Positions 1 to 6,034 of a stretch of 8,058 nt of DNA are shown one piece after another. A program made the position numbers and the translations under genes. The stretch is taken from assembly GCA_900553245.1 (NCBI GenBank), contig USCP01000086.1:1-8058 (forward strand), read 5' to 3'. The notes below the pieces were generated by a model. That model worked only from the letters and a program-made list of their open reading frames with translations, searched no databases and was not told the origin of the DNA. Positions within the stretch are counted from its first letter, which is position 1. Each line of letters starts with the position of its first letter. Origin of the DNA: an uncultured Peptococcaceae bacterium. Lineage in GTDB: Bacteria; Bacillota; Peptococcia; Peptococcales; Peptococcaceae.

Positions 1-1
1 C

Positions 2-400
2 CGTCGTATCTCTGAATTGCTCAATATGATTACCGACGGTCGTGGGAAGATGGAACACATTGAAGAATTAAAACGTATTTCTTATACGATGAAAGATACT
101 GCGCTCTGCGCTTTGGGTCAAACCGCGCCAAACCCTGTTCTTTCCACGATGGAAAACTTCTGGGATGAATACGTGGCCCACGTTGTGGACAAACGTTGCC
201 CAACCGGTACCTGCCGCAAGATGACCCGTTACCAAATCGACCCAACCCGTTGCACCGGTTGCTCCTTATGCTCTCGCAACTGCCCAGTCGATGCGATTAG
301 TGGTGTACTCCGTTCACCGTTTACCATCGACCAAAGCAAGTGCATTAAGTGCGGCACCTGTATGGAAAAATGCAACTTTGGCGCGATCTCCATTGGTTAA
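2..400 (+). CDS. hydB: HydB, NuoF-like diaphorase subunit of NADH-linked [FeFe] hydrogenase (3' part only)
   Basis: The reading frame is open from the left edge, so the N-terminal FMN/NADH-binding part lies outside; 132 residues remain. The segment LCALGQTAPNPVLST matches the end of the NuoF [4Fe-4S] (N3-type) cluster domain, whose last ligand would be the Cys in LCALGQ. After a linker with RCPTGTC, two ferredoxin motifs follow: CTGCSLCSRNCP and CIKCGTCMEKC, giving two [4Fe-4S] clusters. This C-terminal ferredoxin extension separates HydB of trimeric hydrogenases (and related NADP/NADH-linked enzymes) from plain complex I NuoF. HydB oxidises or reduces NAD(P)H through FMN and passes electrons to HydA in the cytoplasm. 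The stop is 23 bp before hydA, whose product is a [FeFe] hydrogenase, which settles the assignment. The RCPTGTC cysteines could bind zinc, as inferred for this region in related HydB proteins; that is not provable here. A formate dehydrogenase flavoprotein subunit is the alternative, made unlikely by hydA next door. Confidence 0.92.
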   Translation, partial: RRISELLNMITDGRGKMEHIEELKRISYTMKDTALCALGQTAPNPVLSTMENFWDEYVAHVVDKRCPTGTCRKMTRYQIDPTRCTGCSLCSRNCPVDAISGVLRSPFTIDQSKCIKCGTCMEKCNFGAISIG

Positions 401-423
401 GAGAGATTGGAGGAAAGAGAAGT

Positions 424-2181
424 ATGAGCGAAATCACCTTAACAGTTAACGGTCGTGAAGTCACCGTTCCGGAAGGCAGCACCATTTTAGATGCTGCAAA
501 GAAACTTGATATTTGGATTCCAACTCTCTGCCACATGCATCTTCATGGCACTGAAATGGATAACCATCCGGCATCCTGCCGTGTCTGTGTTGTGGAAGTA
601 AAAGGCAGACGTACCCTGATGCCATCCTGCGCAACCCCTGTTGCTGAGGGGATGGAAGTCATCACCAATTCTGCCCGTGTACTCCAAGCACGTCGCACCA
701 TTGTAGAACTTTTGATTTCCGACCACCCTAAAGCTTGCTTGACCTGCGTGAAGAGTGGCGACTGCGAATTGCAAGATGTAGCTATTCGTTTAGGGATTGA
801 TGATGTACGCATCACCGGGAAATCCCAATCTACTTATAAAATTGACAGCACCCGTTCCTTGGTACGCGACATGAACAAGTGCATCATGTGCCGTCGTTGC
901 GAAACCATGTGTAACGAAGTACAAAAAGTTGGGGCACTTTCAGCCGTTGGTCGTGGTTTTGATGCCGTGATCCAACCTGCATTTGAATCCCCATTGCTCG
1001 AAACCCGTTGCACCCATTGTGGTCAATGCGTGGCGGTGTGCCCTACCGGTGCATTGGTACAAAAAGACGCAACTTGGGAAGTGATCGATGCCTTGGCTGA
1101 CCCTGAAAAGGTTGTTGTTGTTCAAACTGCGCCTTCCGTTCGTGTTGCCATCGGTGAACCTTTTGGGATGCCTGCAGGTAGCATTGCTACCGGTAAAATG
1201 GCCACTGCATTGCGCATGATTGGTTTCGACCATGTTTATGACACCGACTTTACCGCTGACTTGACCATCATGGAAGAAGGGACCGAGCTTTTGCAACGTC
1301 TCAACCGCTACTTAGATGGTGAAAAGGAAGCCCTTCCTATTTTGACCTCTTGCTGCCCTGCTTGGGTGAACTTCTTAGAAACCCAATATCCGGATCTTCT
1401 CAACGTTCCATCTACCGCAAAATCTCCACAGCAAATGTTTGGTGCGGTTGTGAAGAACTACTTGGCAGAAAAACTCGGTGTACCACGCGAAAAGCTTGTT
1501 TTGGTATCCGTCATGCCTTGTTTGGCAAAGAAGACCGAAGCGGCACGTCCTGAATTCTCCGTAGACGGAAATCCAGATGTCGATATCGTACTCTCCACTC
1601 GTGAATTGGCACGCTTGATTAAGCTCAAAGACATTGACTTGGCGGAGCTTCCTGATTCCGAATTTGACAGTCCACTCGGTGAATCTACCGGGGCTGCGGT
1701 TATTTTCGGTTCCACCGGCGGGGTAATCGAAGCTGCTGTACGTACCGCTTACGAACTCCACACCGGAAAGCCACTTCCTAAGATTGATTTCGAAGAATTG
1801 CGTGGCTTTGAAGGCATCCGTATCGCGGAAATTGACGTGGATGGCGTTATGCTCAAGATTGCCGTTGCTCACGGTCTTGGCAATGCGAAGATTCTCATGG
1901 ACGAAGTACGTGCCGGCAACCCTCGCGGCATCCATGCCATCGAAGTCATGGCTTGTAAGGGCTGCATTGGCGGTGCTGGGCAACCATACCACCATGGCGA
2001 TGAAAATGTTCTCCTCAAGAGAATCGAAGCCATCTACGAAATTGACAGAAACATGCCAATCCGTAAATCTCACGAAAATGCCTCTGTATTGGCTCTCTAT
2101 CGTGACTACTATGGCGAACCGGGCAGTGAATTGGCACACCATCAATTACACACCCATTATGTGGCACAAGATAAATTCTAA
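424..2181 (+). CDS. hydA: HydA, [FeFe] hydrogenase catalytic subunit
   Basis: The protein is 585 residues long and catalyses reversible H2 formation or oxidation. Cluster sites in order: [2Fe-2S] with C36, C52, C55, C69; His-ligated [4Fe-4S] with H101, C105, C108, C114; two ferredoxin clusters C153/156/159/163 and C196/199/202/206; then the H-cluster domain. There, L1 is TSCCPAW (C310, C311), L2 is MPCLAKKTE (C366) and L3 is MACKGCIGGAGQP (C511, C514). E285/E288, C310 and S334 match the proton path known from clostridial CpI. L3 is odd: CpI-type enzymes have C-x3-C and this has C-x2-C. The protein lacks the extra C-terminal [2Fe-2S] domain of Thermotoga maritima HydA. The frame is open back to 349, but the start at 424 is chosen because TTGGAGGAAAG (408-418) lies at the right distance and the protein then begins at the [2Fe-2S] domain. 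It lies 23 bp after hydB and ends before a terminator, so the two genes are cotranscribed. Codon use (CGT, ACC, AAC) suggests high expression. Confidence 0.96.
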   Translation: MSEITLTVNGREVTVPEGSTILDAAKKLDIWIPTLCHMHLHGTEMDNHPASCRVCVVEVKGRRTLMPSCATPVAEGMEVITNSARVLQARRTIVELLISDHPKACLTCVKSGDCELQDVAIRLGIDDVRITGKSQSTYKIDSTRSLVRDMNKCIMCRRCETMCNEVQKVGALSAVGRGFDAVIQPAFESPLLETRCTHCGQCVAVCPTGALVQKDATWEVIDALADPEKVVVVQTAPSVRVAIGEPFGMPAGSIATGKMATALRMIGFDHVYDTDFTADLTIMEEGTELLQRLNRYLDGEKEALPILTSCCPAWVNFLETQYPDLLNVPSTAKSPQQMFGAVVKNYLAEKLGVPREKLVLVSVMPCLAKKTEAARPEFSVDGNPDVDIVLSTRELARLIKLKDIDLAELPDSEFDSPLGESTGAAVIFGSTGGVIEAAVRTAYELHTGKPLPKIDFEELRGFEGIRIAEIDVDGVMLKIAVAHGLGNAKILMDEVRAGNPRGIHAIEVMACKGCIGGAGQPYHHGDENVLLKRIEAIYEIDRNMPIRKSHENASVLALYRDYYGEPGSELAHHQLHTHYVAQDKF

Positions 2182-2191
2182 TTTCATAGCT

Positions 2192-2224
2192 AAAAAAGGT
2201 CGTCCGATGGGGCGACCTTTTTTT
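2192..2224 (+). terminator. Rho-independent terminator of the hydBA operon
   Basis: An 8-bp stem (2198-2205 with 2210-2217, one G-U pair) closes a GATG loop. It is flanked by six A before and seven T after, so it could work on both strands. It starts 10 bp after the hydA stop. Confidence 0.88.
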
Positions 2225-2251
2225 GAATGGATGAGAATCTGAGGTTAGAAT
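2223..2251 (+). promoter_or_regulatory. Candidate sigma-70-type promoter for the kptA-like gene
   Basis: TTGAAT (2223-2228), a 17-bp spacer and TAGAAT (2246-2251) resemble the -35 and -10 consensus at 4/6 and 5/6 positions. The -35 box overlaps the T-tract of the hydA terminator, so transcription would restart just after it. Predicted transcription would begin near 2258, leaving a leader of about 85 nt. The call is by eye only. Confidence 0.45.
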
Positions 2252-2342
2252 TTTATAGAGACACAAAGGAAGGGCATCATTTAATAAGATGGGCTAATTC
2301 ACACGAATAGGACAATGGCGGATGCGATGAGGAGGTTTTAAT

Positions 2343-2939
2343 ATGGCGAAAAATCAGATGTCTCATTTTTTGAGCTTTGTTTTGCGGCACAAGCCGGAAG
2401 TGCTTGGTTTAGAGATGGACCGCCAGGGATGGGTTTCCGTGGAGGCGTTGCTTGATGGCATCAATGCACAGCCTGATAAATCACTTTCGATGGCAGAGCT
2501 GGAAGCCATTGTGGCGCAGGATGCCAAGGGGCGCTATCGATTTAACGAGGACTGTTCTAAAATCAAGGCTTGTCAAGGGCATACGATTCCTTGGGTGGAA
2601 CCGGTGTTGACGGTGATGTCACCGCCGGCGGTGCTTTATCATGGGACGACGGCTGAGGCGTGGGCGCAGATTCAAGCGAGCGGTGCTGTGCACAAGATGA
2701 AGCGCCATGCCGTTCACATGCAGGCGGAGCTTGCTAAGGCTTGGCAATCAGCACGGCGTTGGCACAAGACGCCAGTGGTACTAGAGATTGATACCGCAGC
2801 CATGGCGCGAGATGGTTTTTGTTTTGGCGTGACGGAAAATGCGGTTTGGTGCACGGAAAAGGTGCCGGTGCAATATATTGCGTCGGTTCATAGAGAAAAA
2901 GGATTGCACCAGACGGAGCAGAAGGATAGAATTGATTGA
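2343..2939 (+). CDS. kptA: RNA 2'-phosphotransferase, Tpt1/KptA family
   Basis: The 198-residue product belongs to the family that removes an internal RNA 2'-phosphate using NAD+, giving ADP-ribose 1'',2''-cyclic phosphate and nicotinamide. In eukaryotes this finishes tRNA splicing; the bacterial role is not settled. Family motifs seen in order: LSFVLRHKPE (R15, H16), QGHT (78-81, usually QGHS), LYHGT (98-102), the HxVH element (H122, H125), R139 before the PVVLEI strand, and NAVWCTEKVPVQYI (166-179, usually NGVWLT..VP..YI). The family's catalytic set is Arg-His-Arg-Arg; here the third member, in the usual IRAxQGHS stretch, is K75 (KIKACQGHT). Activity may therefore be altered. The start is supported by GGAGG at 2331-2335, 7 bp upstream. 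Length is normal for a bacterial member. The gene follows the hydA terminator and probably has its own promoter. Codon use is richer in GCG, GTG and CGC than in hydA, which fits lower expression or possibly transfer. Confidence 0.93.
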   Translation: MAKNQMSHFLSFVLRHKPEVLGLEMDRQGWVSVEALLDGINAQPDKSLSMAELEAIVAQDAKGRYRFNEDCSKIKACQGHTIPWVEPVLTVMSPPAVLYHGTTAEAWAQIQASGAVHKMKRHAVHMQAELAKAWQSARRWHKTPVVLEIDTAAMARDGFCFGVTENAVWCTEKVPVQYIASVHREKGLHQTEQKDRID

Positions 2940-2960
2940 ATCTCACTAATGATGTAGAAT
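2932..2960 (+). promoter_or_regulatory. Candidate promoter for the flavodoxin-like gene
   Basis: TTGATT (2932-2937), 17 bp and TAGAAT (2955-2960) give 4/6 and 5/6 matches to consensus. It overlaps the end of the kptA-like gene and has the same spacing and -10 as the promoter proposed before that gene. Transcription would start near 2967, right at the GGGAGG site, so the leader would be very short. Read-through from upstream remains possible. Confidence 0.4.
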
Positions 2961-2983
2961 ACTCGCTGGGAGGCGAACGTCAA

Positions 2984-3484
2984 ATGAACCATAAGGATTA
3001 TTCCATTATTTATAGTAGCAATACCGGTAATACAAAGCTGCTTGCAGATGTACTTCATGCGCATTTGCCTGAAGCGTCATGCCGTTACTTTGGCATTCCT
3101 GACGCGGATTGCGTATCAGGCGAGGTGGTGTATGTGGGTTTTTGGACCGATAAGGGGACTGCTGACGAAGCCGCATTGTCATATTTAAAGCAATTGAATA
3201 ATAAGAAAATCTTTTTGTTTGGGACAGCGGGCTTTGACGGAGACGGCTATTTTGAGCAAATTTTAGCAAATGTTGAAGCAGCTATTGATCCTAGCAACGA
3301 GGTGGTTGGACGCTTTATGTGCCAAGGTAAGATGCAAATGAGTGTGCGTGAACGCTATCTTACTTTAAAGGCACAGGGTGCAATGCCAAATGCTGATGCG
3401 ATGATTGCAAACTTTGACAAAGCCCTCAGCCATCCGGATACAGATGACCTTGAGGCATTGAAAAAAGCCGTTGATGTGCTTTAA
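2984..3484 (+). CDS. Small flavodoxin-fold protein
   Basis: The 166-residue product has the layout of a single-domain flavodoxin: an FMN phosphate-binding loop SSNTGNT (11-17) after the first strand, an aromatic loop GFWTDKGTAD (52-61) at the isoalloxazine position, and a third loop LFGTAGFDGDG (78-88). The segment FMCQGKM (111-117) is shared by a subgroup of flavodoxin-like proteins of gut anaerobes that I believe includes the BilS-type accessory proteins of bilirubin reduction; no reductase gene is visible here, so no such role is claimed. It likely carries electrons in the cytoplasm with FMN. The start at 2984 is chosen because GGGAGG (2968-2973) precedes it and the first strand follows at once. 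An in-frame TTG at 2936 would add 16 residues with no homologous look. A strong terminator follows 9 bp after the stop. Its partner enzyme is unknown. Confidence 0.85.
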   Translation: MNHKDYSIIYSSNTGNTKLLADVLHAHLPEASCRYFGIPDADCVSGEVVYVGFWTDKGTADEAALSYLKQLNNKKIFLFGTAGFDGDGYFEQILANVEAAIDPSNEVVGRFMCQGKMQMSVRERYLTLKAQGAMPNADAMIANFDKALSHPDTDDLEALKKAVDVL

Positions 3485-3493
3485 GTGTATCCT

Positions 3494-3530
3494 AAAACGC
3501 GGACAGTAAACTTGTCCGCGTTTTTGTTTG
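3494..3530 (+). terminator. Rho-independent terminator after the flavodoxin-like gene
   Basis: The GC-rich stem ACGCGGACA (3497-3505) pairs with TGTCCGCGT (3513-3521), with one further G-U pair inside and A-T pairs outside (3494-3496 with 3522-3524). The loop is about 5 nt and a T-rich tail follows. It ends the transcript carrying the flavodoxin-like gene. Confidence 0.92.
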
Positions 3531-3566
3531 CAAGCGGATGGATGGGATGCACCTACAAAAGCGTTG

Positions 3567-3575
3567 TGGTATAAT
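3567..3575 (+). promoter_or_regulatory. Extended -10 promoter for the 81-residue protein gene
   Basis: TGGTATAAT is a perfect TATAAT with the TGn extension. No good -35 box is seen 16-19 bp upstream, which is usual for extended -10 promoters. It lies 37 bp after the preceding terminator and about 55 bp before the start codon. Transcription would begin near 3582. Confidence 0.6.
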
Positions 3576-3630
3576 CAAACAAGCAATTTACGGAGGAAAA
3601 GCCTTCTGAGACCTTATAGGAGATGACGAT

Positions 3631-3876
3631 ATGACCGAACAACAACTCAAGGAAGAAATTGTCAAAAAGCTTGTGGAGATTCATCGAAACAAAACCTTTG
3701 TAATGGGAATCCTATGTGCTTTGAACACAGAAGCCCAATGCCGAGCGTTTTATGATTTTCTCGAAAGTGATGCGGATGTGACCACCCTTTCGCCGGATGA
3801 ACTGATGACCAAAGCGCTCACGCTGGCAAATTTAGATTGCACCAAAGGTGAGGAACGTGTACACCACCATCATTGA
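3631..3876 (+). CDS. 81-residue protein of unknown function with a C-terminal HHHH
   Basis: I do not recognise this family. The product is soluble and probably mainly helical: an acidic/basic N-terminal helix (residues 2-18), a segment FVMGILCALNTEAQCRAFYD (23-42) that looks like a helix-turn-helix pair, and an acidic second half with SPDELMTKALTLANL (54-68). Three Cys (29, 37, 70) are spread out and do not form a cluster motif. The chain ends VHHHH, a natural metal-binding-like tail. It is a real gene rather than chance: it has its own extended -10 promoter, AGGAG (3618-3622) 8 bp before the ATG, and it fills the gap between a terminator and the next promoter as a single-gene unit. No signal peptide or membrane segment is seen. 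A second GGAGG (3592-3596) in the leader has no start codon behind it. Confidence 0.75.
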   Translation: MTEQQLKEEIVKKLVEIHRNKTFVMGILCALNTEAQCRAFYDFLESDADVTTLSPDELMTKALTLANLDCTKGEERVHHHH

Positions 3877-3895
3877 TTTTATAAAGAGGCAAACA

Positions 3896-3929
3896 ACGAC
3901 CCGGACATGTCGTAAAAAAGTCTTTTTTT
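3896..3929 (+). terminator. Weak candidate terminator after the 81-residue protein gene
   Basis: ACGAC (3896-3900) pairs with GTCGT (3909-3913) around an 8-nt loop, then A6-GTC-T7 (3914-3929) follows, itself able to fold. The stem is short and the T run is detached from the GC part, so the call is tentative; its place, 20 bp after the stop and before the next promoter, is what favours it. Confidence 0.35.
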
Positions 3930-3948
3930 GATGGGGTGAGCGGGGCTT

Positions 3949-4041
3949 ATTGTTAGGTATAAATGTCATTATGAAGCGAGTTCACATTTAATTACACAAA
4001 GAATGTGAATTATGGTAAAATATAGAAAATATTCTAACAAT
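3949..4041. repeat. Two nested, coaxial inverted repeats around the promoter of the redox-sensor operon
   Basis: The inner arms are TTCACATT (3981-3988) and AATGTGAA (4002-4009); the outer arms are ATTGTTAG (3949-3956) and CTAACAAT (4034-4041). All four are perfect 8-mers and both pairs share one centre, position 3995. The sequence between inner and outer arms does not pair. The inner pair brackets the proposed -35 box and ends just before the -10, as expected for a dimeric regulator's operator. The outer TTGTTA/TAACAA arms recall half-sites of the NADH-sensing repressor Rex, but at far wider spacing, so the regulator is not identified. Confidence 0.6.
3993..4021 (+). promoter_or_regulatory. 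Promoter of the ferredoxin / hydrogenase-like / phosphatase operon
   Basis: TACACA (3993-3998), 17 bp and TAAAAT (4016-4021) with TG at 4013-4014 make an extended -10 promoter. The -35 lies between the inner arms of the inverted repeat, so a bound protein would cover it. Transcription would start near 4028, giving a leader of about 57 nt that carries the outer right arm. Confidence 0.6.
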
Positions 4042-4084
4042 CATGTGTTGAGTAGATAATCGTCAAAATGAAGAGGGTGACAGT

Positions 4085-4333
4085 ATGTCTGTAGAAATAA
4101 AGGTTTGCATGGGCAGTGCGTGTCATATTAAAGGGGCGCCACAAATTGCTCAAGCGTTTGATGAAGAGCTTAAAGCGCGTGGTCTAGAAGACCGCGTGAA
4201 ATTGATGGGAAGTTTTTGCCGCAAGATGTGTATTGACGGTGTGAATGTGGAAGTCAACAAGGTTTTATATTCTCGTGTGACCGTCGATGATGTGAAGCGA
4301 TTGGTTGATATTGCAATGGAGGGAGAACGATGA
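4085..4333 (+). CDS. Thioredoxin-like [2Fe-2S] ferredoxin
   Basis: The 82-residue protein matches the thioredoxin-like [2Fe-2S] ferredoxin fold, also found as the C-terminal domain of NuoE/HydC. The four ligands are C8 and C13 (CMGSAC, C-x4-C) and C45 and C49 (CRKMC, C-x3-C). It has no helical NuoE N-terminal domain, so it is the free-standing small form rather than HydC itself. It would carry single electrons in the cytoplasm, most likely to or from the hydrogenase-like protein encoded next. A site AGAGGGTGA (4072-4080) precedes the ATG. Its stop overlaps the next start by 4 bp (ATGA), which indicates translational coupling and matched production. Similar small ferredoxins lie beside hydrogenase-like sensor genes in Thermotoga and other anaerobes. 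Confidence 0.92.
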   Translation: MSVEIKVCMGSACHIKGAPQIAQAFDEELKARGLEDRVKLMGSFCRKMCIDGVNVEVNKVLYSRVTVDDVKRLVDIAMEGER

Positions 4334-6033
4334 AGCATTTTCCATTTCCAATCGTCAATAAAAATAATTCTAGTTGTTTGGACTGCTATCGCTGCTTGAG
4401 AAAGTGCCCGCTAGAGGCGATTGAGTTTTCAACAGGGCGCGCGCGTATTATCACTGAAGCCTGCGTGGTATGCGGCGAGTGTATTAAGGAATGCCCACAA
4501 AAGACCAAGCGTATTATCAGCGACATGGACTTTGTAATCAAGGCACTTGAAGAAAAGACCCCTTTGGTATTGAGTTTAGGGGAAGTGGCCTTGTTGTCCG
4601 TAAAAATGCCAATTTATGAATTGGCACAAAAGGCCTACAATATTGGCTTTGACTATATTGAAGAAAGTGACATTCTCGAAGAAGATGTCATTCATGAGAT
4701 CAAAGAGCATGTGCGAAGCAAACCGGATTTGGTACTTTCCAGCCATTGCCCGGTTATTGTGAACTTGGTCGAACAGCATTATCCTGAGTGGTTGGACAAT
4801 CTGCTTCCGATGGCGAGCTTGGCCTCTATGCATGCTAAGGATTTAAAGTCACGTTATCCCGACCATCTCGTGGTTCATGCGTCTGCATGTCCGGCAGAAT
4901 TCTATAATCGTCAAAACGATGAGGACATTGATTATCTGATTACCCTGTCTGAGTTAGAGCGGATTATTCGTTTTACCCCGGCCTATCGTGACGCTGAAGA
5001 AGCGACAGAACCGTACTATCTTGAATTCCAAGGGGGCTACGGTTTGTCTATTGTCGGTAATGTATCTGCACGCTTGATTGAAGATGGCGTAAATACACGC
5101 GACGCCATTGAATGGTATTCCGGCTTGGAAGAGTGTATCGATATTTTGAAGCAAAAGGATGAAAGTCTTTGTCAAAGTGTTGAATATTTGGAACTGATGG
5201 CATGCAACAGTGGATGTGTGAATAGCATTGATATTCACAATCCTGACAGTGTTTTTGGCAGATGTCTACGAATTAAGCAATACAACGGTGATCGCGTGTA
5301 TTTGCCATCCTATAAAATGTTCATACCACCGTCGGAAGTGACCTTCCGAAACAGTTTGTATGTCCGTGAAAAACCGGATCCTGCGGCAGTGCGTGCGGAA
5401 ATGGATATTTGCTTTAAAGATACCGATGCTAAACAGCTTAACTGTGGCGCCTGTGGGTATGACACCTGCTATGCCAAGAGTGCGGCGGTTGTACGTGGAG
5501 AAGCCGACCGTGATATGTGTATCAGCTACATGAAGACAACGGCAGAATCCTTTGCCAACTCTGGTGTTAATAATATTCAAAGTGGGATTTTGGTCTTTGA
5601 CAAAGACACGACCATTTTACAATTGAATCCATACTTGAAAAAAATGTTTGAACCTTATGCGTTGGATGTCGGTGTGAAGGTATCGGATTACTTCGATATC
5701 AGCTACATGCGCAAGACCATTGATAAAGGGGAAATCATTAAAAATATTCGTATTTCCTACAAAGAATTGGGGCTCTGGACCCAACAAACCATTCAGCCTC
5801 TCGACAGTGAAAGTTATGTGGCCTTCATCGTTGATATTACCGAGCGTGAAAAGCAGCGCGAACAATTCAATAACGTCAAGAGAGAATTGCTGATCAATGC
5901 AAACCAGGTTATTGACGAGCAGATGCGTACCGCGCAGGAAATTGCCAGTCGCTTGGGTGAAACCACCGCTGCCACAAAGAGTACTCTCTTAAAGCTGATT
6001 CAGGAATTTGAAAGGGAGAAGGAGTTGAGCTAA
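4330..6033 (+). CDS. Degenerate [FeFe]-hydrogenase-like sensor protein with PAS domain
   Basis: The 567-residue protein has, in order: two ferredoxin clusters (C16/19/22/26 and C45/48/51/55); an [FeFe]-hydrogenase large-subunit-like domain (about 65-330); a further [4Fe-4S] motif CGACGYDTC with C397 (C372, C375, C380, C397); a PAS-like domain (about 410-505) ending in VDITEREKQ; and a C-terminal, probably coiled-coil helix (505-567). In the hydrogenase domain the four Cys that hold the H-cluster cubane are kept: C140 (SHCP), C187 (SACP), C292 and C296 (MACNSGC). The proton-transfer Cys of L1 is H139, the L2 Lys is missing, and the Gly-rich end of L3 is NSID. It is therefore unlikely to be a working hydrogenase and more likely a redox or H2 sensor related to HydS-type proteins. 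GGAGGG (4318-4323) precedes the start. The following phosphatase gene, 1 bp away, is the probable output. Confidence 0.88.
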   Translation: MKHFPFPIVNKNNSSCLDCYRCLRKCPLEAIEFSTGRARIITEACVVCGECIKECPQKTKRIISDMDFVIKALEEKTPLVLSLGEVALLSVKMPIYELAQKAYNIGFDYIEESDILEEDVIHEIKEHVRSKPDLVLSSHCPVIVNLVEQHYPEWLDNLLPMASLASMHAKDLKSRYPDHLVVHASACPAEFYNRQNDEDIDYLITLSELERIIRFTPAYRDAEEATEPYYLEFQGGYGLSIVGNVSARLIEDGVNTRDAIEWYSGLEECIDILKQKDESLCQSVEYLELMACNSGCVNSIDIHNPDSVFGRCLRIKQYNGDRVYLPSYKMFIPPSEVTFRNSLYVREKPDPAAVRAEMDICFKDTDAKQLNCGACGYDTCYAKSAAVVRGEADRDMCISYMKTTAESFANSGVNNIQSGILVFDKDTTILQLNPYLKKMFEPYALDVGVKVSDYFDISYMRKTIDKGEIIKNIRISYKELGLWTQQTIQPLDSESYVAFIVDITEREKQREQFNNVKRELLINANQVIDEQMRTAQEIASRLGETTAATKSTLLKLIQEFEREKELS

Positions 6034-6034
6034 T

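Noticed and set aside
349..423. In-frame extension of hydA upstream to an ATG at 349
   Set aside because: It would overlap hydB by 52 bp, has no ribosome site at 349, and the added residues do not resemble the family N-terminus; the ATG at 424 has a GGAGG site and starts at the [2Fe-2S] domain.
1375..2145. Long minus-strand open frame (256 codons) inside hydA
   Set aside because: It is the antisense shadow of a conserved gene; its translation resembles no known protein and no ribosome site fits.
2315..2341. Eight-codon upstream frame with tandem AGG AGG codons just before the kptA-like gene
   Set aside because: The AGG AGG is simply the ribosome binding site of the main gene, and the mini-frame has no good site of its own.
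2936..2983. TTG start at 2936 for the flavodoxin-like gene
   Set aside because: The extra 16 residues precede the first strand of the fold, and a GGGAGG site serves the ATG at 2984.
3591..3626. Second Shine-Dalgarno-like GGAGG in the leader of the 81-residue gene, read as a leader peptide or riboswitch
   Set aside because: No ATG, GTG or TTG follows at a usable distance, and I found no stable conserved-looking fold.
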